Positions 24,964 to 35,433 of a stretch of DNA of 64,000 nt are shown piece after piece. Made by a program: the position numbers and the translations under genes. Under the pieces are notes generated by a model. It had not been told where the DNA came from and did no database searches. It worked only from the letters and a program-made list of their open reading frames with translations. This stretch comes from Rhynchosporium graminicola (Eukaryota > Ascomycota > Leotiomycetes > Helotiales > Ploettnerulaceae): contig FJUW01000006.1 of the NCBI GenBank assembly GCA_900074885.1, positions 746,512-810,511 on the forward strand, written 5' to 3'. Within the stretch, counting starts at the first letter, position 1. Every line of letters starts with the position of its first letter.

Positions 24964-27768
24964 AGATGTTATTTGTTGATAGGTACATAGATTGGGTGGA
25001 GAGCGTAGCATAGCATTTAATGGGTAATGTGTTATGAGATTGAACACATAGCAAAAAATGTATACCTATCCTGAACCTGTCTTTCGAAGATCCATTTCTA
25101 CCACTCACATTAGCAGTTGGTTCCACGAGCTTCCCAGACCTCATCTGACAATGATCAACTCCGCGTGTATGTATGAAATCCCCAACCATACTCAAAACGT
25201 GTGGAGTTCTGGAGACTGTTGTGGGGATGGTGTGGAGGTGTGGGGACGTGGGGATGTTAGAGAGACTAGGTAGGTAGGTACTTCTGCTTCTATCGCTACA
25301 TCGACTCGAATGTCGTTGCCAACAGTGTTGTGAGGAGTTGCACGCAAGTTCGTGGGCGTAAGAGGAGAGGAGAAGATAGGAATATGCGTTGGGCTGGGTC
25401 GTGGTTGGGAGTTGTGTAGTGGGAATTGGATGCTGGCAGATAGATAGTTAGATGTTTTGAGATTCCGCAGCGCTTTCAACATAGGATTTCGGTATGATTT
25501 TTAATTTCTACTACCTTGCAAAACTACCCATTAGAGGTAGGCTTGAAAGTGGATCGAACAGCTTTACTTTACTTTGTTCACGTCCGGTTTCCCAAGAAGT
25601 AAATATCTCAGTGAAAGACTATTTTGCTACACTTTATAATCGAGGGGACAAAATTACTACACTTTTTGTCTTTCTCGCTGAACGTTCATTTACGTAACCC
25701 TAGTAGGGTTATAAATGCCTAGAGATGATTTCCTCAAGTTTCGGAAGCCTGAAAGGTTTTTTTTTAAGCAAGTTACCAGAATCCGGCGTAGTAGCTAGCA
25801 TTTAGTAGGCTAGCAAAGGTCAAACTTAATCAGAATTCGACTCTGACGCTAAAACCAGAACTATCGCTATGTAAGTGATTGATGCTATAGACTCTAAACT
25901 ACGTAACTACTTCCACCGCTTCTTACTGAGTTGACTGAGTCGTTCTGCTTTAGCCTCTCCTTCTTTGTAGCTCTCTCTACCTATCTAAAGCTCAATAAAT
26001 CTAGTATCTTCAACCTCCTATCTAGCCTTTTTTATCCTAATATGAAGGACTTTTAAATAGGCCAAACTACTAAAATCGATACGTTGAACAAAATAGGTTC
26101 TCTGTGCTTCATAAATTTCTCCGTTTATGTGAAGTTTTAAATCTTAGATCTAAGCTTAAGACTTCATGTTTCCAAGACGGACTAAGGCCCCATTAGCGTG
26201 CTGTTTAAAATGATAGCAGTATTTACACACACTCGTTAGAACCATCCGTAGAACAGATTGGCTTCTTCGGATTTCTTCCTATCGTCGATTTTCAAGTACT
26301 CGTACGGGTTTCAGAGAGAAAGTATAGCAATTTTTCGCATTTCTGAAGATGTGAGTATAGCAATTTTGTCCCTTTGATTACGACGTGTAGCAAGATGGTC
26401 TTCAATAGTAAAATTATAGACCTGTTTATCTCACGTGTAGAAGTCATATTTACAAAGATGTATATTCTCCTAACTGATTGATCAGGGCAAAGAACGAAGA
26501 CGGTTGTAAAGATGCAGGGAGACACGTCCGTCAGTGAGCTGAATGCTTGAGGGTAGTTTAGATGTAATAAATGTTTTCTGTAGCTATTTAAGAGCTTAAA
26601 GCATAGCTTGAAAACACCTTTATAGGTAACCTCCCTATTTAGTTATATCTAACATTTGAACTGATTTCAGAAACATCAGATAGGGGGATATCGTGAACAA
26701 GTATAGTCTACGATATTTGAAGATCTGTAGCGTTTACTGGTGTAATTGGTTCTGCAGGTTCTTCGTAAATTGCTGGAAATGATTGAAAGCGCCGTCTGAT
26801 ACCACTCTCCATCGCTAAATTGAAGCGTGTCGCTGAGAGTTGCAAGCAAATTCTTGGACACGAAAGGAGACATAGGAATTTATGCTGAGCTGGGTTGGTA
26901 ATTCTGCGTGGATCCAAAGGGCTTGAATGCTAGTAGATGCGATATGCTTTAATCCATGCCAGATGAATTCGTTTCTTGATAATTCCATTCTTCTCCCCAG
27001 CTTTTCGTAAGGCTGTTTGAGCTCGAGGGCACGAAGAGTGAAGACAATGACAATGTTGATTGGCTTCTAGACGCTGATTTGGTACAAGAATAATCACCTA
27101 GGTAGATGTAGAATGTAGCTTAAAATACGATCTTTCGGATGGGTTTGTGTTTCGCACTCTGTCGTGTTTGAATTTATGTCGACTTCAATCGCAATATTTA
27201 CTACTCTTATCCGTGAAACCAATCTTGTTTTTTTCAATTTCTGAAATGCACATTTGCATTCATCACTTGATATTCCTACACCCTCGTTGCCTCTTGTGCA
27301 AGCTATTCGTAGCTATCCATTCACATCCTTCTATACACCATTGAGTGTGATGAGATGCTCTTGGTTGTAATCGAAAAGTCCTTCGAGTTCAAGCTGGCGA
27401 CAATGGCGAAACCGGGTAATATTGGCCCTTGGAATTCAACAACAGATGCGGCAGTCTCATACACAATTCGTATCATCGATTTCATCACCCAGCGACCAGC
27501 AATTGGACGAGATTTTTTCCTTCTATGCTGGACTCGCTGGCCTAAATCTGGCATGAATGTCTTAATTCAGCCGCACGCTTTTCGACGACATCGTCCTGGA
27601 TTCTCTCCCCCGATGCAAGCATCGTCAAACCATTGTAGTCTCCAAGAAATGAGCTTCACGTTCCTTGGAATAGAGGGCCTGACGTGACGATCAGTTCATG
27701 TCGCGCCAGCGATATATCGAGACTCAGTATGCACTTTCATTCCCATTCAATTGTCATACCCATCAATC
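24964..27768. other. Intergenic with decayed repeat debris
   Basis: 24964-25500 is 3' flank. 25.6-26.4 kb is AT-rich sequence bounded by inverted repeats (listed separately). 26.4-27.77 kb holds only chance frames plus the promoter of the GH5 gene. Confidence 0.55.
25612..26403. repeat. AT-rich segment bounded by imperfect inverted repeats
   Basis: 25612-25662 and the reverse complement of 26355-26403 match closely, sharing TTGCTACAC and GGGACAAAATT blocks in the same order and spacing. Beyond the right arm (26318-26345) the GTATAGCAATTTT motif occurs again. Between the arms is TA-rich, stop-filled sequence. This is consistent with the remains of a small DNA transposon or MITE; no transposase is recognisable. 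Confidence 0.5.
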
Positions 27769-29135
27769 ATGCTGCTATTCACATTCTCCAGTATCCTCGC
27801 GCTGGCCTCGGCCGCATCTCCTCTGGCAGCAAGTCAACCTATACTGTAGCTCTTCCATATACTGACAGTAATGAAGGGAGTCAATATCGCAGGCTTCGAT
27901 TTCGGCGTTGATATAATGGTCCGTTGAATCAGCACGAACTCCTCAAATTCGCACTTCTGACAATCATTCTAGGGGAGAGCTATCCTAAAAAATGTAAATC
28001 CGCCTCTCGCAGAACTTGGCTTCAGCGATGGCGCTGCTCAAATGCAGCACTTTGCGAAAGATGATGGTCTGACCTTTTTCCGTCTCCGTAAGTTTACCGC
28101 GGAAGAGCCATGTTACACACTGATGAAAGGACATAGCTGTAAGCTGGCAGTTCTTGATCAATAGTAACACCATTACATCTGGCGCGGGGAACAGCTCTCA
28201 AGCGAGAAATGCCACCGGAACGCTCGATACTGTCAACGCCAATAAATATGATTTGCTCGTCCAAGCTTGTCTCGTAACTGGTGCTTTCTGTGCCATCGAT
28301 ATCCACAACTACGCCCGATTCGAGGGAAAGATTATAGGTCAAGGCGGTCCTTCAGATGCGGAGTTTGCGAATCTCTGGTCTCAGATTGCGTCCAAGGTAC
28401 ATCACCCAAGCTTTTCACGAGTCTTCATCTGACTTCTGCAGTACGCAAACGAGAAGAAGGTTATCTTCGGCCTCATGAACGAACCCCACGATATCCCCGA
28501 CATGAAACTCTGGGCCGCCAGTGTCCAAGCAGCCGTGACAGCTATCCGAGCAGCAGGCGCTACAACTCAGATGATTCTCCTCCCCGGAGACGACTTCACC
28601 GGCGCACAAACATTCGTGAGCAACGGATCTGCTGGCAATTTAAGCACCGTACATAATCCCGATGGGTCGAACACAAGTCTGATTTTCGATGTACACAAGT
28701 ATCTCGACGTCGACGGCAGTGGCCAACATCTGGAGTGCGTCTCAAATCATATCGAGGATACCTTTCAGCCATTAGCCACTTTCCTGACTGCGAATAAAAG
28801 ACAGGCTATTCTGAGTGAGACGGGTGGTGGGAACTCTCCATCAGTACGTCCCTCCCAACCTCAAATATACCGTGAACTGAACAGTCCAGTGCCTGACAAA
28901 CGTATGCAACATGCTGATGTTCATCAACGCAAACCCAGACCCGTATCTCGGCTATGCAGGATGGGCCGCGGGAGGTTTCAACACGCAGTATAATTTGACG
29001 GAAACACCGTTCGGAAGTGCAGGCAATTTCACAGATCAATCGATTGTGAAGCAGTGTATTGTTGGTATGCGGACGGGGAATGGCATTGCTAGTCGAAAGA
29101 GACATGTGCGAACGCGCAGAGCGCGTGGCGTATAA
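27769..29135 (+). CDS. GH5 endo-beta-1,4-glucanase (cellulase), N-terminus uncertain
   Basis: Modelled exons 27769-27832, 27869-27918, 27973-28087, 28137-28396, 28442-28843, 28890-29135; 378 aa. The mature enzyme starts with GVNIAGFDFG, typical of fungal GH5 subfamily 5 cellulases, followed by MQHFAKDDGLTFFRLP, DIHNYARF and IIGQGGP. The acid/base is Glu177 in LMNEPHD and the nucleophile Glu289 in ILSETGGG. It cleaves internal beta-1,4-glucan bonds outside the cell. No CBM1 or linker is present. The signal peptide (MLLFTFSSILALASAA) is in frame with the rest but separated by TAG at 27847; the model removes it with a 36-nt intron, which is shorter than usual. The alternatives are a true nonsense mutation or a different first exon. 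The C-terminus carries an unusual basic tail (SRKRHVRTRRARGV). Confidence 0.8.
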
Positions 29136-30195
29136 AGCGGAAGCAATACCTCATTCGTTTACGAATCACCGAAAGTGCTATATTGAAAAAAGGACAAAGC
29201 TGAAAAGCGTAACTCGGGGCCGGCTACAGCTGGCCGAACATCGAAATGTTAGGTTTTTTTCACATTTCCATCATCAGCCTTGACCGATTTGCCAGAGTTT
29301 GTACCGAGGTAACTTTTCATGGACTTTGTCTACTTACGCATAGTTCTCCGCATCTTCATGTGTTTTCTCCATGCCAGAATCTTCCGCTGTCAAGGTTTAG
29401 AGCTGTGTGTTCATCCCGAGTTTGGGTGAAGGCTGTCGGCAGATCTCTGCCCCTTGGTCTGTTTCTATACATGCCACGGTAGGACCGCAAGACAACACTA
29501 CCTACTTGTGAAACCTGCTGCATCTTATTGGGTATTCTACCCTTTTTGATCCCGACAAACTCCAGATCAGCCTCGACGAGCCACGCAAATCCTTCACACG
29601 GAGCCAATCATCGTACTGGAAGTAAGAAGGTTTACAAGGTACTGGGAGGCAGTTATAAAGTGTATGGAATCAGTTATGTGCGGACATCCTCGTCACTTAT
29701 TTTTAGGCACTCTTCTCCGTGAACTATCTGAACTTCACTTGCTGACCTTTCGATTCAACTCTTGAGGTTTCACAACTACCGTTGGTAACCGTTTCTTTCT
29801 TATCTTTCCCTCGGCGCCTCATTAACATTTTCATTCCAAAGACTGATGTGAAGCGACATGGATATTGGTTATCCCTGCTGGGTTCAACCCTGCTTCCATA
29901 GTCGGATTGTCGAACTCTCGGTTCTTCTGAGGACTTGCACCGATACTGTACAAGTTTTCATATCCGTCCAAGCAGATACCCTGGAAAGTCGATCAATTTC
30001 ATCTAAACAGACTTCACGAATCCATACAGATCGTTTGAGTATACTCAGTTGATGATGTTAAGGCATCTTGGGGCTCATTGCGCCACACATAGATTACGTC
30101 AAGTTTGCATTTCGAAAGTATTTGTTAAATACAGCCGTCCCCTTCGTCTGTGGCTCATCAAATGATCAGCTACTCGCATTACTCTTTAGTTTGTC
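29136..30195. other. Intergenic spacer
   Basis: 3' flank of the GH5 gene and promoter of the phospholipase gene. No coding frame with recognisable content. Confidence 0.6.
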
Positions 30196-31836
30196 ATGTT
30201 TGCTCTTCTAATCGTCGTCGTCTGCGCGGTGTTTAATCTAGCAGCCGCAACGTCACCCTACGCGCCTGTTCCTGCGACATGTCCGAGTTCTTTGATACGA
30301 ATTGCGGACGGGTTGTCTCCAGATGAAAGCGCTTGGAAAACCGCAAGAAAGGTTTTAGCCGACAACTCTCTTCGCGCTTGGCTCAAAGCGACGAATCCCG
30401 AATTCGACACCTCAGGAGAACTTCCCACCTTAGGCATGTCCATCAGCGGAGGTGCTTACCGTGCTCTGCTTACGGGAGCTGGGTTCATTCAAGCTATGGA
30501 CTCGAGAGACAGTGCCGTTGGTACCAGTGGCCTCTACCAATCACTTACATACACGTCGGCTCTTTCTGGTGGAGCATGGCTTCTCTCTTCGATGGCCGAT
30601 CATGACTTTCCAACTATCAGCAGTCTTCTCGCCAACCAATGGAGCTCGGCATTCGACCACGGACTCTTTGCTCCAAGAGGAGGAATCCAGACAGTTCTGG
30701 GTTATCGTCAGATCCTAGCTGATATCAACGCCAAAGAGAAGGCTGGCTTCACCTCCTCGCTGACTGATCTTTGGGCCCGTCTATTGAGCTACCAATTGCT
30801 GATTGGTGCCGATGGTGGAGTAGCAAGTACCCTTTCTGGCATTCAACAAAAATCTAATTTCATATCACATAACGCGCCATACCCGATCATCACATCTTTG
30901 AATGCGGACCTGAACAAGGACGCATGCATACCTGACGCAGATGCTGCCATTTGGGAGATAACACCTTTCGAGACAGGGTCCTGGAATCCGCTTGTGTACG
31001 CTTTCATACCAAGCAAGTACCTGGGGTCAACAAACGGCAATTGCTTTACTGGTTTCGATAATCTTGGTTTCGTTTTGGGCACCTCATCCCACATTTTCAA
31101 CGGTCTCGCCGCAGTCGCAACTGGTCTTGGGCCGACTCTGGACACTTTCTGCTCAGCTACAGATGGTACAGCAGATACTTCGAGTCTGGGCAAAGTCATG
31201 AACGCAGTGATCAAGAAATTCCCCAGTTTAACAGAGCGTATGAGTAAGGCCATTGATGCGTTTTACGCCCTATACCCAAACCCATTCTACGGATTCCCAT
31301 CAGCACTTGCGGTGTCAGCTCAGAAAACGCTACACATGGTTGACGGGGGAGAATCTGGGCAATTAAATCCCATCTTGCCTCATCTCCTTCCCGCTCGGAA
31401 TGTCGGCCTTGTTATAATTAACGATAACGCCGGAGACGCCAGAAAACTCCCTTCGTATCCCAACGGAACCGCCATCTACGCATCTTTCTTAGCTGCCAAA
31501 GCTGCGGCCTTGACACGCATGCCTACTGTTCCATCTCCTTCAGGTTATCATTACACCGGAGAGCCTATTTTCTTTGGATGTCATGACGTAAATGTCACGA
31601 CCTTGGTCTGGGTACCGAATAGAAAGGATACCTACGAGAGTGGCATAGACACGTTCACGTTTCAGACTTCGAAAGAGACGACGGCAGCCATGATCGCGAA
31701 TGGCAAGGCAGTGATGAGTAAAGATGGCACTAGTGAATGGGCTCAGTGTCTTGGATGTGCGATCATGGATGCTGGAGGGCGGAGTGTCCCGAGTAGTTGT
31801 GGCGCTTGCTTCGACAAGTACTGTTTTAAGGGATAA
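30196..31836 (+). CDS. Secreted lysophospholipase / phospholipase B
   Basis: Single exon, 546 aa. Residues 1-19 are a signal peptide (MFALLIVVVCAVFNLAAAT). The cPLA2/phospholipase B catalytic domain is evident: nucleophile Ser84 in SISGGAYRALLTGAG and Asp383 in VDGGESGQLNP form the Ser-Asp dyad, and Arg89 follows the nucleophile. The serine motif is SGGA where most family members have SGGG. Downstream NDNAGDARKLPSYPNGT and the cysteine-rich end (CLGCAIMD...CGACFDKYCF) are also typical. It removes fatty acyl chains from (lyso)phospholipids outside the cell. No GPI signal is seen, so the protein is probably soluble. It lies 1 kb downstream of the GH5 gene and is transcribed separately. Confidence 0.93.
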   Translation: MFALLIVVVCAVFNLAAATSPYAPVPATCPSSLIRIADGLSPDESAWKTARKVLADNSLRAWLKATNPEFDTSGELPTLGMSISGGAYRALLTGAGFIQAMDSRDSAVGTSGLYQSLTYTSALSGGAWLLSSMADHDFPTISSLLANQWSSAFDHGLFAPRGGIQTVLGYRQILADINAKEKAGFTSSLTDLWARLLSYQLLIGADGGVASTLSGIQQKSNFISHNAPYPIITSLNADLNKDACIPDADAAIWEITPFETGSWNPLVYAFIPSKYLGSTNGNCFTGFDNLGFVLGTSSHIFNGLAAVATGLGPTLDTFCSATDGTADTSSLGKVMNAVIKKFPSLTERMSKAIDAFYALYPNPFYGFPSALAVSAQKTLHMVDGGESGQLNPILPHLLPARNVGLVIINDNAGDARKLPSYPNGTAIYASFLAAKAAALTRMPTVPSPSGYHYTGEPIFFGCHDVNVTTLVWVPNRKDTYESGIDTFTFQTSKETTAAMIANGKAVMSKDGTSEWAQCLGCAIMDAGGRSVPSSCGACFDKYCFKG

Positions 31837-33537
31837 ATCCCGGCAAGAAGCCTTGATCTTTCGAGCTTCCAAGTTACGATCATAATGAAATCTGACATTT
31901 CCCAATTCCCATCTTCGAGAACTTCCCCAGATCCGGCAGTTGAGTGTAAACAAGACCTCCTCCATCTTATCAATCATAGAAAGCACGAAAGAATGCGTTC
32001 GAGGGATTCAATCCAGCCAGGATTTAACCGTGCTATAACTTAGCAAGCTGTTTTTGGAATTCAAGTCTGTCTCTCGCGCGCGTACACCAACTAGGAAAAA
32101 CTACCAACCGTATGTAAACATCGAATAAAAGAATCTAATACTCGCAAATAATAACTCATTGACTAAACCCACGGTCATATAACTCTGATAAAACATGATC
32201 ACTACTCAAGAGACTCCGCGCTGACTAATCCTACCCTAGGGCAAATACCTCCATAGCAGAACGCTTGAAGTTAAATTAGTGAATGAAGTGCCTACCTTTC
32301 GAGGTGCCACTGAGCAGCTCATAACACGTGGTAGTTCATAACAGCTGACTGATGGCCACTAAGCTATTATCTTACTACATCAAGGTTTTGAAGCCGTGAT
32401 GCTATCAACCAATGTAGATAGATGCAATTCATACCACATGAGTCCCAACGGGGGTATAACCTCTAAATCATATTTTTGCGAGTTCAATGATAAGCCCGAC
32501 GAGGTTCTCGTAAGAGACCCGTTTTGAAGAGTACATCGAAAAGCGCATATGAGAGCTTGGTATAAGAGTTCTTTCCATGGGATAGATTATCTATCGCTAG
32601 CCGGTCGTTGTAACAAATCCAGGATTCAGCAGACTATAATTTAGAATAGGTCATGTATTTTAACCTCAAATCATGTCCTTTCTCAGGTAATGTTTTTCTG
32701 CTTACTTCTTCCTGCTTTTATACTTGAGGTTATTGCGGCTCCATGACCTCGGTAGTGTGATATAGTGCTGAGGAAGCTTTCATTCAGCTTCTATATCTCA
32801 CTACGACAGACACGTTGATCAGCGGTACCATCATATGTAGGGTCATGTGATTCACTTCAAATTTACCTTCAGGACGGCTGGCCCGACACGATTAGCTTCC
32901 TATCCCTCTAATTGAATTTGCTTAATTACGAAACTATAAAACGAAATCAATGAACCTTTCCCCCCTCCGTCCTCTACCGGTATCTACCGGGCTCATAAGT
33001 CGGTACTTGGTGCGAGTTTAATTAAGGGCTAGGCGTTAGGAATGGAATAATTGATAGGTATTTGATACTTTACCGTTCTTCAATGATAATTGCATTTCGG
33101 AATGAAGGCTCTGGAATGATGATCCAAGTATTGCTTAACGTTAAACTCTCATCTCATAACGTTAATCTGATAGCAAGTGTAGATAGTTGGTGTTGACAAG
33201 GTAAAGAGTCCCCGTATATCGAGGCTGCCCGGCCGTCAAATCAAACCGAGCCTCCCTCACTGAGAAATCCGTACCTAGTGCTTACATGTCAGTAAAGCGC
33301 AGCCCAACTTGCTATCTTAGTGCACGGCTGCGTAATGTATCCCGCCCCCGCCCCCGGTTTCTGACATGTGGATCAGTCCGGCAGCTCGACGAGGAGCTTC
33401 ATCTTTACATGGCTCTAATCTATATAAGAGGACGGCCATACGGACTAGATCACCCTCCTTCAATCGCAACCTGATTTGATGATTACACTCAAGTCTCAGA
33501 TGAAAAGGTTGCGATTTTTTCGTTATATGGCCACAAG
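31837..33537. other. Intergenic spacer
   Basis: No supported gene. AT-rich, with short chance frames only. Confidence 0.6.
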
Positions 33538-33573
33538 GTATATATACTTCGTACAAGTTAGAATTAATCAACA
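33538..33573 (+). repeat. Left terminal inverted repeat of the Tc1/mariner element
   Basis: 36 bp, beginning with the palindrome GTATATATAC. Paired with 34835-34870 on the opposite strand. Confidence 0.8.
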
Positions 33574-34834
33574 TTCGGTATCTGTGCACGACTCTAGGTG
33601 ATTCTAGTAGCTTCGGGGTTACAGGGGTTTAAGCAGGGGGGGAATCTAATAAGATAATAATGCAAATTCGCCGCTTTTACTACTAGAAATACTAGAATTA
33701 ACCATAGAGTCGATATATAATATACCCATACCGAAAACGCTACGGAAACAGACTTCACGAGATAATCGATTACGATATGAGACTCTCTACTTCGAGGCCG
33801 GCTGGACTTAAGACCAAATTGCCTTGCAATTGAACCTTACTCGAGCATAAGTCTAGTACGCCTTATCTCATCGATTAACTCCTCAAAGTCACTCTCGAGG
33901 CCGAAAGGCATACCTAAATACTCTGTAAAGGAAGCGTCTAATAGACTAGGTTACTGCTTCGAAGGCAAATCGGCGTACTCCATAGGATCAAATACCCTCG
34001 CTTCTAAGGTGGGATTATAGGTTACAAGCTATTCGAATAGCTTTTAAGAAGGAAGGGTATACCCGTCGAATTACTTATCGAAAACTAGTCCTTACCTATA
34101 TTAATAAGGTCTAAAGGCTTTAATAGGCTATCGAGCACGAGAATTGGACTGAAGATCAGTAGTTTTCGATCTATTAGAGTGATAAGACTTAGGTATAACT
34201 TAGGAGGCATACGAAGGACTAGATTACTCGAAAGATAGGGGAGGAAGAGCTCTTTTATAACGATTATATAGCTGATCGATATCAAAAGAAGATCGGGTGG
34301 ATATTTTGGGGGACGATTTCGGGGAGGTATAGCCGCTATAAAGAGGTATTTTAGGAGAAAGACTAGGAGATAATAAATACCGGTTCGTACTCAGGTATTC
34401 TAATACTGAAGATTCAAGAGATACTCGAGGAGTTTCTAGACCTTGAATTTCAATAAGATAACGCTAAAGGTCACGCTGCTACGTTTACTTATGAGGTATT
34501 CGAAGCTATTAGAATTGAGCCTATCTACTAGCCTCTAAATAGTCCCGATTTAAATCCTATCGAGACAATTTAGGATAAAATAAAGGATTAGATCGAAAGA
34601 AATCATCTAGAGGTATATAATTCGTATAAACGTCTACGAGGAGTAGTACAGGAAGCCTAGGAAGCAGTTATATACAAGAGAATTAAGGAATTAATTCGTG
34701 AAATGCTACGAAGATATAAGGCAGTAATAGAAGCATAAGGAGGCTATATAAAGTACTAGGGAATTTATATAAAGCAGCATTACTAAGATCTGTAAAGCAT
34801 AAGGCTCGTAGGGGCCTAGCGCTCAGACTATAAT

Positions 34835-34870
34835 TGTTGATTAATTCCCCCAAGTACGAAGTATATATAC
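34835..34870 (-). repeat. Right terminal inverted repeat of the Tc1/mariner element
   Basis: Reverse complement of the left repeat apart from a 6-bp internal block (AAGTTA on the left, TTGGGG here). That difference is not of the RIP type. Confidence 0.8.
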
Positions 34871-35433
34871 ATCATATTGAGAGCCACGTAAGCCGCTTTA
34901 TGTTGATAAATGAGGCGAGAATCTAACCCCGTCAGCCTGCAAAAGATCCATGTGATGATTTATTTCAGATTATTTTAGCTACTGTGTACTTGTCGCTCTA
35001 ATTTTCGTAGGTAGGTTGGATCTGTTAAGATTGCTAAATATACTCGATTATTCTACTTTCGCACGAATCCATCAAGGCAGTTATTAGGCGAGAATTAGCG
35101 GCATGCGTACCTCTGTAGCTCTGGATGCCATATGTGTTTATCGATAAAATAAACAACTTAGCGTTAATTTCTTTACTGATTTCTCATAGTTTATCTGCCC
35201 GAGGGGCCAGCCTCCACGGGAGGAAGCATGGATGATAGATAGGTTTCTACGTGGGTGGAAACCTGTCCATAGTGAGTTTACAGGGAATCTCTGGTTAGAA
35301 TCGAACCTTGATGTCAGTCCTGAAACTGACTAGACAGATGATTTTATCGAAGATCAGGCGAAAATGATTTGAGATGAGACGAAATATATAATCGTACGGT
35401 ACGTCGACTCTTTGGTGGGCCAACATCGTCAAA
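34871..35433. other. Promoter region of the GH51 gene
   Basis: No coding content. 35395-35433 immediately precedes the GH51 ATG. A sequence resembling a tRNA T-arm near 35294 was checked and has no acceptor or anticodon partner. Confidence 0.5.

Larger units (their letters stand above)
33538..34870 (+). mobile_element. Inactive Tc1/mariner-family DNA transposon with TIRs
   Basis: 1333 bp bounded by 36-bp terminal inverted repeats (33538-33573 and 34835-34870) that match at 30 of 36 positions: GTATATATACTTCGTAC, a divergent 6-bp spacer, then GAATTAATCAACA. TATATA at the ends fits TA target use. The plus strand encodes a decayed transposase: a helix-turn-helix segment near 33790 (GWTYKQIALQLNLTRAQV once a stop is overlooked), DNAKGHAA near 34458, and NSPDLNPIET.WDKIKD near 34543, the classical Tc1/mariner DDE landmarks. 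Many stops are TAG/TAA at former Trp or Gln codons, as produced by RIP. Dead element. Confidence 0.88.

Noticed and set aside
23860..25047. 395-codon open frame on the minus strand, opposite alkaline phosphatase
   Set aside because: It is exactly antisense to a gene with full catalytic motifs and biased codon use, which opens this frame. Val/Gly/Asp-rich composition and no domain.
35280..35345. tRNA-like T-arm (GGTTCGATTC on the minus strand)
   Set aside because: No matching acceptor stem, anticodon arm or D-arm at the right distances.
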